Below, in pieces: positions 35,618 through 48,125 of a stretch of 64,000 bases of DNA. The stretch's first letter is position 1; every line of letters starts with the position of its first letter. A program made the position numbers and the translations under genes. Source of the stretch: Eutypa lata (taxonomy: Eukaryota; Ascomycota; Sordariomycetes; Xylariales; Diatrypaceae). Under the pieces are notes generated by a model. The model ran no database searches and was not told the DNA's origin. It worked only from the letters and a program-made list of their open reading frames with translations. The DNA is taken from the NCBI GenBank assembly GCA_022661535.1, contig JAKULF010000008.1:3490365-3554364 (forward strand), in the 5' to 3' direction.

Positions 35618-38112
35618 ATGAATCGACCCCTGGCCAACGGCTCCAGCTCTGGGGCCGACCGAGTGATCAAGAAGAGGGATGAGAATGGCTTCGTGGTGGA
35701 GCAGATACAGCCGAATGAAGAGAAGCAGCGGCGGTTGCGACAGCAGAAGAAAGAGGAGCAAGACAAGCCCGTGATTGATGCTGGCCTGAAGAGTTTAGAT
35801 CACTGTACGTGGGTTCACAGATACCGTCGTTCTCTTTCTTGTTATATCTCTTCTTTCGTTGCTACTGCTATTATTATTACTACGTCACATCTGACGTGAC
35901 GGATGCGATGCGATCCGATATGATGTACTATGGAGGGGCAATGCCGAGGTCCCAAAGGCGACAATGTCTTTGCGCACGACGCCAATGCCCCTTAGTTATT
36001 AGTATATATTGTTTGAAAAGGGGGAAAGCATTATTTCATTAAACACTTGATATTTTCATCACCCAGGGATGGCTATAACTGACTAAAAGAAAATAGATAA
36101 GCGTGCTCTTCCACCATGGCGGTACAACATGCGACAGCGCGCCCTCCCTTATAAGATGGGAGACGCCTTATCTCGCCTGGCTGCAGGCTAAGTTGCGCAC
36201 ACCTGCGCTCGATAGCTACTTTGCCATCACGGCGAACCTGGGCACACACACCTTCTTCATGATATTCTTGCCTATCATGTTCTGGTGCGGCTTTGCTTCC
36301 TTCGGTAAAGGGTATGTTCCATGCATGTCGCAGCAGTTTCTTTTCTCGAGGTGTTTGTCACAAGGCAAAGCTCTCAGGACACTATACAGTAATGCATCCT
36401 AACATCGTCTCCCTAGAATCGTACATATACTCGCCTCCGGCGTCTTCTGGAGCGGCTTCATCAAGGACTTCTTCTCGCTCCCGCGCCCGCTCGCCGCCCC
36501 TCCACCGCATCACCATGTCAGGCTCCGTAGCTCTCGAGTATGGCTTCCCATCCACGCACTCGGCGAATGCCGTTTCAGTCGCAGTCTACGCGCTACTATG
36601 TCTGCGCTCATCACCGGACAGCGATGCCGCCGCTACCGAGGCGCTCTTCTCCGCCTCGACGCGCCTCGGCCTCGAGGCCCTCTCGTATTTCTACGCCGTC
36701 AGCATCATCTTCGGGCGTCTGTACTGCGGGATGCACGGGTTCGTCGACGTGGCGGTAGGCTCGGTCCTCGGCGCCGTTATCTCCCTGGTCGAGTGGTACG
36801 GGTGGCCCATCGTCGAGGCCTACGTCCACGCCAGCGGCTGGGGCGCCATTTTGTTACTCATGCTCGTCATCATCGTCCTCATCCGCATCCACCCGGAGCC
36901 CGCCGACGACTGCCCCTGCTTCGACGACAGTGTCTCCTTCGCGGGCGTCCTGATGGGCCTCGAGGCCGCAACGTGGCACCTGGGGCGCTCGGCGCAGCAC
37001 GCGCACACGCTGTGGCCCTTCGACCTCGCGGCCCTGGGGTGGCAGGTCGCCGCCGCGCGCATCGTCGCGGGAATCCTGGCCATCCTGGCTTGGAAGGAGG
37101 CCGCGAAGCCGACCCTGCTGAGGTTGCTGCCCCACCTCTTCCGCTTCATCGAGACCCGCGGCCTCAGCCTCCCCGCCGCTTCTTCGTCCCCGCCTCTGAG
37201 TACGGTGTCATCCCGCCCCGCCTCCGTGTCGATAACGTCATGCCCTCCGTCAGCGACCTCCCGGGCCTCCTGGCCAGCGTGCGCGGTCCCGGTAGGGGTC
37301 GCTCTGTCAGCGTCGGGCCCCAGAGCGCTGCTGATGCGTACGAGACACTGGCGTATCGCGAGAGGAGGCGGCGCGAGAGTGTAGAGAGTAATAGCGCTGC
37401 GGGTGTTGGTGGAGGTATTCAGGAGAAGGGTAGTGTGCAGGACCTCCGTGGTGCAGGAGGAGCAGAGAAAGAGAAGAACTCGAATCAGAGCCGCAGTACG
37501 GGCATCAGCATCAGCACCGGTAATAACAGCAATAGCAACGGCGGCAGCGGCGGATGGGCCAGCGACAAGGTCCGAGAGTATGAGAGGCAGATGGGCGAGG
37601 GTACGGTATTGGTTGACTCACCGTCTTCGATATCGTCACCCGACGTGGGACTGCCGCTGGGCGAGAAGGGCGCGGCGGCGGATAAGGAGATGACGATGAC
37701 GGAGGTGGTGGAGGAGCCTCAGATGTACATCGCGCAGCAGAATGAGGACGATCTTGGCGAGCAGGAGGTCTTCGCTCGCCTTGTTAAGCCTCGCGTCAGG
37801 TACGATGTTGAGGTCGTGGCGAAGTTGGTCGTTTACGCTGGTGAGTTTCTTTCTTCCTTTCTCATCTCCCCCCTTTCAAAACCTGTCCTACTCTTCCCGA
37901 AAAGGGGAAAACTAACGCTCCTCCCCCGTCGTTATTATTTTCATTTTAACCTCACTTCTCAACCCCACCATCCATGGAAGTAGTAGTTCACAGGAAAGAA
38001 GAAGCCCGCTAATTATTGTGATTTAGGCATTGGGATGATTGCCGTCGAGGGCGTCCCCATCCTACTCGAGATTATCCCCGGACTCGGGATTGGTCATCTA
38101 ACATCCATATAA
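35618..38112 (+). CDS. Dihydrosphingosine-1-phosphate phosphatase (Lcb3/PAP2 family); two frameshifts
   Basis: ER membrane lipid phosphatase that dephosphorylates sphingoid long-chain base phosphates. PAP2 motifs are all present: C1 KDFFSLPRP, C2 PSTHSANA, and C3 GRLYCGMHGFVDVAVG. Multiple hydrophobic helices flank them, for example ILLLMLVIIVLIRI. Exons 35618-35804, 36097-36311, 36417-37840 and 38027-38112 are joined by introns of 292, 105 and 186 nt. The last exon adds a final helix ending GIGHLTSI. The tail between motif C3 and the last exon is long, polar and Ser/Asn/Gly-rich (about 37300-37700). Two breaks: CCC at 36146-36148 (restores RALP-LIRWETPYLAW) and C4 at 37171-37174 (restores LSLP-RRFFVPASEYG). 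The N-terminal cytosolic segment is strongly charged. The call rests on PAP2 motifs plus the Lcb3-like start YKRALPPWRY. Confidence 0.87.
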
Positions 38113-39464
38113 TAGTAATATTTTCTCTCTCCAAATGACTTGGTCCATAAACGGCTTATTTTTTTTCTCACGAGTTGAAGACGGGGGGTTTAACTTAGGT
38201 GTTCGGAGTGATTCCTTGGTGGAAAGGAATGGAAAAGGGGGATGCGACGAAGTCATTGTTTTATACATTACATGCATGCATGAAAAAGACGAACTGACGA
38301 GAAAAAACAAGCTCTACTTCTATCTAATATGTACGGGAGGGCGGCTACCGGCATTGAGTGGCTGGCTGTTGGTGGCTTAATACGGAGTGAGGGAGGAGGA
38401 GTACCTGGCTCATTATCATCACCGGGACTTAACGAGGAGTTGGCGCGTGTAATACTTGCTTCTTGTATATAATATTTCTTTTATGTCGCGGGGGGTTGGG
38501 GTTCTGCGTGTGTGTGTGTGTGTTTTTATATATTTTCTTGAACATCATTTCGGTTCTCTCGAAAGAGGGGCAGAGAATCTATAATATATCATGAGTTTCG
38601 ATGGTTCCAGTTGAGCTTTGGTTTTGTCTTTTTGAATCTGATGTGTCGCTACGGGGTGCAGTACTTTGCTGAGATGGCAATCCTCCGATGAGTGATGCAA
38701 GTGGCTTGATGAACTGTTCACCTTAGAGCTGCTTTCTCTGCGACGGCTTTCATTTGGAACGAATTACATTCTCTTTAATCATATTACTTTACCCTGCGGT
38801 AGTGGTATTCATGGCTCATTTTATGCTCTTGAAGTGTTGGGCTATCTATAGTTTGCTAGCCTTTATAGGCATCATTCCTCGCGTCTAGAACAACCCAGTT
38901 TCCTGGTTATACAAGGAACAAAAGATATATCATTGACGACTATAATTCCAAACAGAATTTGATTAATATTTCTTTTCTTCTAGACTAGAATGTCGGGGGT
39001 GGTGTTATGTAAGTGTAGACCGAAGAAACGGACGTCACAAAGCAGGTTTTGAGTGTGTTCTTCTATTATCATGTAACACAATACGCATTCCTCGCAATGA
39101 TATGGTGCTTCACCGGTCGGCTCATAATCGCGAGTCACAAGGTACCTAAGGAATTTGAGTTGAGGTCAGGGCATTCTTCTTTTTTTTAGTGAGCTATTCA
39201 TAGGTCTTTGTAATTGTGATCAAGATGTTGTTTGCCAGGTAGGCCCGTGTGTTAGTGATACATACAATGGCACTCGTGATTCACATTGGAATCCAGTACC
39301 ACCTACTAACCGAAATCGACATATAGAGAATGCTATATAACCTCGTTCTCTGCTCTACCCTACCCGTCCCGTTTTCCCACTAGTTATTATAACAACAATT
39401 TCTTTGGACCATACCTACCACATTATCCCTATTATTTACATTCCTACCTACCTAATACAGCGCA
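38113..39464. other. Intergenic, no gene seen
   Basis: Marks the change from the housekeeping stretch to the accessory region. (TG)n run at about 38507-38523. No coding ORF. Confidence 0.5.
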
Positions 39465-40240
39465 ATGGACTCGGAAAGCCCGATTCCTTCTCCACCAGAT
39501 GAGAGCTACGCTCTTAAATATTTCAAGAACGAACTTCTGGGATCTTCGTTCCCGTCACATTACACAAACGGCCGCCATTCTCTCTCAATCCTTCTAGAAA
39601 TATATTGCCGGGAATCGTCCAAAAAAGGCGAATACTTGCCTACGGACAGACTCAAGCATCTCGTTGAGTTTGCATCATGCCTTAAGGGACCTATTTTAAA
39701 GGAGCCACACGGAACCGGTATGGCCTCCTATGAAATTTGGTGCAAGAAGTTCGACGAAACTACAGATACAGACATTGATCTCTCTTCACCACCTTAACTT
39801 ACGAGCGACTAGTATCCTTGAGAGACGATGCCCCATACCAGAAGTTCCGATGTAATGAGGCGGTATTTTGGTTTGCTCCTCGGCCGGCTCTTACAGACCC
39901 TCACGACTCTTATGACCTCATGATGCTTGGCCTGTACCAGGACATGTGGCAGATAGGCCTTGAGAGGATCCATGGGGATTCCTTTTTCCGGGTGACCGTC
40001 CCGTCGTTTGAAGAATGGTGTCAAGGCGAGTGCAAGGGCGTTGAATGGACGGCAGAGGCTTCGAAAAACATTGCTAAGACCCACGATAAAGTCTGCGAAC
40101 TGCGGCAGATAGTCGACTGGAAATTATACTCCAAGGAATACAGGAAACTGGTCGACTCCGTATCTAAGTCCAAATCCAAATCTCGTAAGTCACACCGTCC
40201 AACCAAATTTGGCCCAGCCACTGTAATCAAGCCTTGCTAA
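39465..40240 (+). CDS. Uncharacterised protein; one frameshift
   Basis: Not recognised. The first frame (MDSESPIPSPPDESYALKYF...) runs 110 codons to TAA. A second frame takes up at once with LTYERLVSLRDDAPYQKFRC, and one added base near 39788-39793 joins them without loss, so I read one protein of about 258 residues. It is soluble, helical in appearance and Trp/Tyr-rich in the second half (EAVFWFAPRP, YQDMWQIGLERIHGDSFF, FEEWCQGECKGVEW), with a basic Lys/Ser tail (VSKSKSKSRKSHRPTK). No signal peptide or membrane segment. It could be a lineage-specific gene. Confidence 0.55.
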
Positions 40241-40698
40241 CGACTCTCAAGCTACTCGGCGATAGCTAAGCCATAGGTAACTACTAGTTTTAAACATCCA
40301 TCTAATATGATGCAACATTTTCCCTTACACTTTTAGTAGACAGGGGCCAATGAGGAGGATGGGAACATTGTGATTTCAGATTAGAGGGAGAACCTGAAGG
40401 GGTCTTTACTGTCGGTCGTTAACTTTGCTGGAATATACCACCATCATCTTTGTCCATCTCATCGCTTGTAATAGTGATATTCTTTTTGTGTTTGGCCAAG
40501 GAGAACGCTCTGCTTGAGAAGCCATTAGCCAAATATTCAATCGTCTGTTAACAACATATTCGTTTTTCCAAACTATCCAGCATACCTGTTTTAAAAGGAC
40601 ATAGATAAAAGCAAAAAAACCATTAAACTGAAACCTCATACAAAGTGTAGAAATGGCGTTAATAAGAGCTTAAGGCGGTTTTATTTGTCTATCAGGAC
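40241..40698. other. Convergent intergenic region
   Basis: Between the 3' ends of the orphan gene and the protease-like gene. Nothing recognisable. Confidence 0.5.
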
Positions 40699-43083
40699 TT
40701 AATAATAATATTCTTTTGCCGAAGACACAGGCGCTGGACTTTTTTCAATAACTCCTTGTATACCCTCAATAACTCCTGGTCCCTGCGAAACTCAAATATA
40801 TGTGACTTTTACTATAGTTAGCCTCTATTGCAAGTTATAAATATATGGTATAGATACTTACACGATTACTTAGGCGATTTGATAAAATGGGCCGGTATTC
40901 AGTTTCTCTTAGGAGTGTTCCGTTGTCTGCTAAACCGACCCAAAACCTTTTGGCCAGTTCATCAAGTCCATCCCAGCTCTGCAATAACATGTCTAATAGG
41001 GCTGTTTTCACAACCACACCTCCTTGGCTCAACGGACCAAGTGGTATTGCTCTAGCAGCGATTTGTGTAGGTCGACGTAATATGACGTCGTTTTCCATGA
41101 AAGCTTGTATTTCATCAATTGTATCCCTCAAAGGGCTGACATAGACCTCCCCTAGTGGGTTGGAGGCAGTGACATGGCCGTAGACAGTAGATCGAGTGTA
41201 TGAAACAACTATTGACCCAGAATCACCACGGACGAGTTCTGTGGCATATGTTAGAACTGATTTTAAAGTGGCCGGGATTCTTACCGTGGCCCGGAAACAT
41301 TATGAGACTCCACATTCGAGTTTGTTTCCCTATGGTAATTCCTCCAATGAAGGCGGGTACGAACTGAAGCCTTCCTACCTTAACCCTATGCAGCGATGTG
41401 ATTACAAGGACGTGTACCCCATCGTATTGGTCTTTGGAGTCAACGGTCTCAAAGAAGGTAGGGATATAATCAATAAAAGCGTCTGGACATATATAGTCCT
41501 CCTTAGACAGGTTGATGAGCGCCCAATCAAAGTCTCCTTTGTGGGGTTCCCAATGACTGTTATAGCGAGGCACAATCGCGCGTGTCGCCTGCCAGGTTCT
41601 CTCCCCGCAGTCAGCAAGAGAGGCCGTTGGCCTTGGTATCGTACTTCGTTGACTCGGAGGTAATATGAGCGAAGTAGGTGCCAAATTTGTTTGTCTCGAG
41701 GGTCGACCTCCTGGTTCTCTTTCTTGTCCCTTGAGAGAATAGGCTAAATTATCAAATGAAATATCTTCTTTCGCAGCATATCTTGCTAGTATGACACCTT
41801 CATCCTCTTCGCTTTCTTCTGTCTTAGTAGTTTGGTCACTGACAAGGTCATCATAGGATACGTCAGATACGAAGTCAGACATATCTGAGTCCTCATTCTC
41901 CGCCTCGGGTGAAGGTGTTGGTAGTACCCGGTCTTCTACAGCAGTTCGCACTGAGCTAGAGTATTCCGGATTTACACCAGTTTCACGAGCCAGAGCATGG
42001 GCCGCAGTCAAGCCGTATAGCTCCGACCCTATCTGTAATGCACACCCTATGGTGCACAATTGCCTATCGCTTCGGCCGGCGTATATACGGGACCCAGAAA
42101 TCTGCGGATAGGAATTTAACATAGAGCCCATAGGAAGTGTAGATAATCTTTCACGCCGGACAGAAACCTCGGTATGCCCAGTGCCGAGCAAGTTTCTAGG
42201 TCTCTGTGCACTCCAGAAGTAGATGTTGAAGAGAGGTTTGTTATCAAGTATCGGTGGTGACCTCATCAACCAGCGATTCAAAGAGAATCTGGGGGTTGTT
42301 TTGCGGAGAAGGTACTGAGGAGCCAGCTGTTTGCTTCGAAGGATTTTTGGAGGCGTTTGAAGTGAACGGTACGGCAGAATACCAGGATTGATGGGTGGAA
42401 GTCCTCTTCGGATGGGCCACACATCTTGAGAACGTAGTCTATGTCCTGTGAACTTTCGCTTAGGTGTATCTCAACGTTCTTGCTAAACATGTTCTTGACT
42501 TCAATGTATCTATCCCGGTACACCTCTGGGATAGTTGACTGGCTGTGAGGGTAGACAAAGATAGGGGCTGACTCCAGGTATTTGCACTGCGCCTTGGAAG
42601 AGATGGGGGGTCTATCTTAACGAACGTCGGTGCATTTGTTCTGGCATCTGAGCTTACGACAGGGTTTACGTTTTGAGTCGCTTTACCATTTGCCAATGTA
42701 ATGCCTTTCGATTCAAGATATGCAGTTTTTGGTCTATTGACACCCAGTGCAGGTGGATCAACATGGCCCGAGTTTGAATTGACTGTTGCTGTAGGAGTAG
42801 TTGACGATAGCGTGTCATGTTGGGTTGGGAGCTCTAAGGCGGTAGTAGACTTTGTTCGTGTTGGGCTCTGTGATCGAGGCGGATTCGATTCGCTCGCAAC
42901 TGGACCGGCGTCCTGGTGTTCAAGCTTGGTGCTAATATTGTTTCCTCTGACGCTCTCCTGGTGGCAAACATGAGAGAAATACATTCGTTCATTAGGGTTT
43001 GTGACAGAATTGACACAATTGCAAGTATTTGAAGTCGTCAGGTCTGCAGCCCCTCGGGGTCGAAACCGGAAAGAGTCGATCAT
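40699..43083 (-). CDS. Trypsin-fold (PA clan) serine protease-like protein of a fungal uncharacterised family; two frameshifts
   Basis: Chymotrypsin-like triad motifs in the right order: His in YGLTAAHALA, Asp in GDFDWALINL and Ser in VRGDSGSIVV, followed by VYGHVTASNPLGEVYV. No signal peptide, so probably intracellular. An N-terminal region of about 270 residues, Ser/Thr/Pro-rich at first (SNPPRSQSPTRTKSTT), precedes a conserved block YRDRYIEVKNMF and DYVLKMCGPSEEDFHPSILVF, then NIYFWSAQRPRNLLG. An acidic insert (EESEEDEG) lies between the His and Asp motifs. Exons: 41285-43083, 40862-41238 (46-nt intron with CTAAC branch), 40699-40782 (79-nt intron, GTAAGT). Start ATG at 43083 (MIDSFRFRPRG). 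Frame breaks at plus G6 42605-42610 and T5 42344-42348, each fixed by one base. It is divergent from the gene at 43613. Catalysis is inferred from motifs only. Confidence 0.75.
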
Positions 43084-43612
43084 GGGTTGTTCATTTGTCC
43101 GTACCGAGTTCTTTGGCTATTAGGTTACCAATGGTTTACTTGGTCCGCAATGCTCTTTACTGCGACTTCATTGCGTATAAATATTGCTAGGTTCGATAAC
43201 GTCATTTGATAAACAGTTGTAGATGAAGGAAGAGGGAAAATGCCTGATAAATAAACTAGTAATATAATAAAATGTTTTAAACCAGATGGATATCGAAGCG
43301 AGATAGGAATTAATAGTCGCAATCGTAGAGAGATCGCTGCAATCGATATTATGCCGATGCAGTCCTATATCTCAAGTGGTCTCTGATTCGCTAAATCTAA
43401 GACTCAGTGGTTGTGTTTCTGCACATTTGGGCAGGCTTTCTTCAAGGCTGCGCCTTAGGCATACTCATATGCCTATAGTGCTGGCTCCTGAATAATATTC
43501 CGTAGACAAAAGGAGATTGAAACCTCTCAGACTTCGATACCCCCACATTCGATTTCCACCCTTCAAACTGCTATATATAAAAAGCGACCTGTATCTTGAC
43601 TCCCTCCATGCG
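43084..43612. promoter_or_regulatory. Shared divergent promoter region of the protease-like and membrane-anchored genes
   Basis: 529 bp between two start codons that point away from each other. A/T-rich with no TATA or factor site I can defend. The arrangement would allow co-regulation. Confidence 0.45.
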
Positions 43613-44780
43613 ATGTTCACTTCAACTGGGGAAGAGAAACAACAGATCGCTCGTTGTCTCTTTGGGAATGGCGCATACTCAAGCCCGGACAATATGTCCG
43701 AGTTAAAATCATTTTTTGACCACTACGTTTCTGTTCTTTGCCCATCAAGTCTCGGTGATGTCGCCATAGACGTTGACACTCCTGTGCTTCGTAGCTATGA
43801 AGATGTTATTGAAGGGGTCTCAATATTACGCGACAGTCCGATGCTGACTCGAGAGAAGTGGGTGAGGACAGCCTGGCCGGGATGCAAAAGCAGCAGTCAA
43901 CAAGAAGACGAATACGTGACTAGACTGGTGGTAAAAGCTGCATTCTTGATTGACTGTTCGCTCAAGGATCACTCTGCTGGTGGTATCCGAAACGAGAATC
44001 CCTGCTTGGTGAAGTGGGAAGCCAATCAGAGATTTGTCGACTTTCTGAGAGTATCATTTTCCCAGTGTACGTCATCGGAGCAAGTTGCTAGGAATTCACA
44101 CGCCCTGCGCCACAAAAAGGCGTTCAAAGCCTGGAAGCTTGTGAAACGTTACGGCATGACGATCAAAAGTACAGACAATCTACTCGAACATTTGCTCTAC
44201 AACCCTCAGCAGAGGACTATCAAAGTGTTCCATCAAGCAGCATTTCTGAGGGCGCAACTGAAGCGGTCAAGAGATCTTGACTTAAATGCGAGCTTTGAGG
44301 AGAGTTTCAAGATGTGAGTTAAAGTAACGCTAGCTTTCTCTTCTAATACATTTGCTCATATTCTATGTGAATAGGGGCACATTACCTCCGCGCCTTCTAT
44401 TTGAGACTCTAGTGTCATTGCATGAAATTCTCTTTCCAATTGAAGTACTAGGAAATGAACGTTCCGAGACACTCCTCAGAAGGTTGGTCCGGAAGCAAAA
44501 TTTTGATAAAGAGGTGCTTTGGGTCGAAAACGTTCGACAGATTCCAGCTGACTTCACATTTGTCTACTGGGGAGACCGGATCACAAAGCTCTACGAGATC
44601 GTGGACTGTCCGCCACCTACAAATGTCTTGGTATCTTGGTTTGAGAGGCACAAGTCGGATAGGAATGCCCTGACGGTGGCTATCGCTGGTCTATTCTTAG
44701 CCGCTCTCTTTGGTTTTCTCTCATTCATCACTGGCTTGCTTCAGCTCATTATTGCTTGGATAGCTTGGAAAGAGTCATGA
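43613..44780 (+). CDS. Uncharacterised helical protein with C-terminal membrane anchor
   Basis: Intact two-exon gene (43613-44313 and 44375-44780, 61-nt GTGAGT intron) of 368 residues. I recognise the architecture as a common Pezizomycotina hypothetical family but know no function. Conserved-looking segments: CLFGNGAYSSPDNMSELKSFF near the start, WVRTAWPGC, KRYGMTIKSTDNLLEHLLY, HQAAFLRAQLKRS, LPPRLLFETLVSLHEILFP and FVYWGDRITKLYEIVDCPPP. The end is WFERHKSDRNALTVAIAGLF followed by two hydrophobic stretches, then WKES, so it is probably tail-anchored with a large cytosolic helical domain. The start is the first in-frame ATG before MFTSTGEEKQQ; an ATG five bases upstream is out of frame. The gene lies head to head with the protease-like gene. 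Confidence 0.75.
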
Positions 44781-45941
44781 TAGGCAAGAATGTCACAGGG
44801 TGACATATACTTGGGAAGAAGGAGTAATAACCATGAGATTTGAGTTTTAGGATGACGATTAATAAATGTAGATATGTTAAACCACGTATCGACTATATCA
44901 AGGCATATGTATGAACAAAATATTTCAAGACGGAAACACTAGACCATTAAGATCAAGCTTTCAAACTGCAAGCTACCATTTATCATGATCAAACGTTGTT
45001 GTATTATGCGTATTACGTCGTTAATTCATATGATACACTGACCATTTTCATTGCCTAGGAACTCGGTATTAGCCCCCTCGCCTTTACTTGAGGACGCTCT
45101 ATCGAGGGCAACACCAGCTGGATCTTCTTGTTTACCTCTAAAACAGGTTATTGTCAGCCAATTAGTTCTTATTTCGCCAATCTGATGACCAGAGATACCG
45201 CGCTCACGGATCTGTTGCGGCAGTAATGGTATCGATGGTTTTCGAAGAGCCGATGACCGAAGTCTGAGTGCTTCCATTCTATATATGACAATTGAAAGTC
45301 TCGACATTTATATTTATTTGGCTGGATTTTCACAGCACCAAATTGTGTCTAATTATGACAGGGCAATGGTGATGTCGGCATTTGGGAGGTTTGACGCCAT
45401 CACTCTGAATCTTGCATCGCGGTGCTTCCAGCTTGAGTCAGCCCGATCGCATTAGGAATAAACCTCCGAATCATGTGTCGTGGAAAGTAATCGATTGGTC
45501 TCACTGCTATCGGATTGACGTGAGTAATATGATAGTCCCTTCAAGAATGGCACGGGGCCAATGAGAACCAACAAATGTCAGAGTATAATGCCGGTTGTAT
45601 CATCGACAGCCGTATCTCCACCAGGAATGGCGCCCGGATCCACCACTATCATCAAGGCTTAGGTGATCTCCGGCTTTCTACTGTCGTCAACTGCTGGATA
45701 TTGCACGGCATTACCTATGGTGGCGTTTAAGCGTGTGATAATATTGCATCCGGACGCAAGGTGCTGACTAACCGTCAAAGCTGGACTAATAGCAATCAGA
45801 TATTCATATAAGATCTTACCTAGTCGTCATAGGGTGATCTGGTCAAATTGTATGACATAGAAAGGGATGTTCACGTAGAAGAAAGTTGGAAAAATATTAT
45901 TTTCATGATGAGCATCTCCCCTGAGTCGGCTTCGATCTATG
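44781..45941. other. Intergenic, no gene seen
   Basis: A 93-codon minus-strand ORF (45026-45307) lacks any motif and I do not annotate it. Several TCGGCATTT and GGTATCGATGG-like words occur here, but no structured repeat. Confidence 0.45.
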
Positions 45942-47697
45942 ATGCTAGGAAAAGATACGCAGAGATCTGAAACCACAGCCAAGGATGTGACAAAGGAACA
46001 TGGGAATTCTCACAGCGAAGAATACGGGAGATATTTGGAGTTACACCACAAGTTCGAAGGAGAAAGACGGGCAAAGCTTATCCGAAAATGTGAGTGCTAA
46101 CCCCTGAATCCTACCAGAATTGGCTGACTGACAACTATGTAGTGGACTGGAGATTGCTCCCTACTCTGAGTTTCCTCTATTTGATGTGTTCCCTGGACAA
46201 GAGTAACGCTGGAAATGCCAAGGTCCGTCCCCGTCATGATTATCCGGTCTGGTTTAATATGTTGAACTTACAGCGGAATAGCTCTTCGGGTTCCTCGAGG
46301 ATGTCGGCATGACAAACACCCAGTTCAATCTGGCCCTGATGTATCTCTTCTTCACCTACGGACTCTGCGAGCCGGTATCCAATGTTGTCTTGCGTCGGTT
46401 GGGACCTAAGATCTGGTTTCCAATTATAGTTACTGCTTGGGGCTTGGTCACGACTCTTACATGTCTTGTCTCGAACTACGGATCGTATGTCGCGATTCGT
46501 TTGGTGTTGGGCCTTACGGAGGCCGGCTTTTATCCCGGTAGCTACTTTATCCTCTCTATGTGGTACACACCCCAAGAGCTGGCCACTAGGTGAGTCTCAA
46601 ACGTATTGTCGTTGAATGACAACTCACTAACGATCCCTAAGAATGGCCATTTTCTATGGCGCCAACACTGCGGCAGGTGCATTCGGCGGAGTCATTGCTT
46701 ATGGGGTGGGCAATCTTGACGGCGCTCACGGTTGGCGAGCATGGAAATGGCTTTTCTTGATTGAAGGCTTAATCACGATGGCGGCTGGTCTTATGGCTGC
46801 CTTACTTCTCCCGTGAGTATAGTGATTTCGCAGGTACTCCGGGGTATCCTGTTAACCCATGTCACAGACACTTCCCTCACCAATACGGACCGACAAAGAC
46901 GCCTAAGTGGCTTTCGAGCGAAGAAATCGAGTACGCGAAGCTCCGAGTGCAGTTCTGCAACGGACCAGACTCCCCCACATACGTCTTCCGCTGGAGCGAC
47001 GTCTTGGATGCCGCTAAAGATCGCAAGACGTATCTCCTGATGCTGATGTTCTGGTTCGGCGGGTCAGTGCCTACCTACAGTCTATCATATACTTTGCCGA
47101 CTATGGTCAAGAACTTGGGATACTCGGCCGTCAAAGCCCAGGCTATGACGACACCTCCCTACATTTTTGCTACCTGTGTCACCGTATTCGTCGGCTGGAT
47201 GAGTGACCGCTTCCAACGCCGATATTTATCCATAATGTTCAGTTATACGCTCGGTCTCGTCGGTATCATCACCCTCTGGATTACTGTCCACTACTCTAAC
47301 CTGTCTGGCGTGTCCTACTTCGCTATCTTCCTCGCCGCCGCCGGATAGCGCACAGGCGCCGATCGTCGGTGCTTGGACGTCCGTCAACGTAGTCAACCCG
47401 TCTAAGCGAGCTGCGTCTATCGGGATTCTCATGCTGTTTGGTTCTGTCGGTGGCGGTAGTATCGGCTCTAATATATATCTTGCAGACCAAGCGCCTGTCT
47501 ACCCCCTAGGCTTCGGGTTCTCGGTCGGTGCTACGGTCCTCGGCGCGATGATCCCCGCAACCATCCATTGGTGGCTCATGCGGAGGGAAAATTCGAAGAG
47601 GGATCAGATGGATGTGGCGCGGATCCAGTCTGAGTGTACGCCAACTGAGTTGGGTGAGATGGGAGAACACTCGCCTTTGTTTAGGTATACTCTCTAA
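45942..47697 (+). CDS. MFS transporter, anion:cation symporter (Dal5/allantoate permease-like) family; one frameshift
   Basis: Plasma-membrane transporter of the ACS family, whose members move organic anions such as allantoate, nicotinate, vitamins or peptides; the substrate here cannot be told. Start ATG 45942 (MLGKDTQRSE). Exons 45942-46089, 46143-46222, 46282-46589, 46642-46812 and 46868-47697, with introns of 52-59 nt. Motifs: KLDWRLLPTLSFLYLMCSLDK and NAGNAK at TM1, LFGFLEDVGMTNTQFNLAL, GLTEAGFYPGSYFILSMWYT (family hallmark in TM4-5), FYGANTAAGAFGG and GWRAWKWLFLIEG. Second half: SLSYTLPTMVKNLGYSAVKAQ, GWMSDRFQRR. The frame breaks at 47345-47352 just after FLAAAG; a two-base gain or one-base loss continues AQAPIVGAWTSVNVVNPSKR. 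The C-terminus is cytosolic and acidic. Confidence 0.85.
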
Positions 47698-48125
47698 ATG
47701 AAGCTATATCAATTTCGAGGACCAGGTATGAAGGATAGGGGTTACTGAATGTAGGCGACGACTTTGATGTGATAGATGCAGGAGAGGATGTCGAGTGAAT
47801 AGAAGTTTGGCTTGATATTACATCCTGATAATCTCCGACTTCTTTTCCTCCTTCGTCGTTCAATGCCGCCTATGCCCTTTGACAATCCTCGAGTACACGA
47901 TTCATGACAATAAGTATTATACTTACAGCTCTTTGCCCTTTCAGCTCCCCGGACTATGTCTCTCTTTGTGTCTCGAACTGTTTCTTTGTAGAGTTTTCAT
48001 GCTCAAAAAAGTTGTTTTGAGATAGGTGTCTTATATAAACAAGCAATGCCTCCCATTCTATAGCCGAGGGAGCAAGCAGTCGTAACGGAAGAACATAGAA
48101 CATACCAATATCGTCGGCATATATA
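47698..48125. other. Tandem intergenic region
   Basis: 3' flank of the transporter and promoter of the next gene. No ORF or repeat of note. Confidence 0.5.

Noticed and set aside
36598..37180. Arg/Pro-rich frame upstream of the phosphatase C-terminal frame
   Set aside because: Before about 37175 it is a shadow; the PAP2 motifs lie in the other frame. Only its part after the indel is real.
43613..44780. Gasdermin identity for the tail-anchored partner
   Set aside because: Length, C-terminal anchor and motifs do not resemble fungal gasdermins; only the gene arrangement is analogous.
45026..45307. 93-codon minus-strand ORF
   Set aside because: No motif, no neighbour logic, weak codon character.
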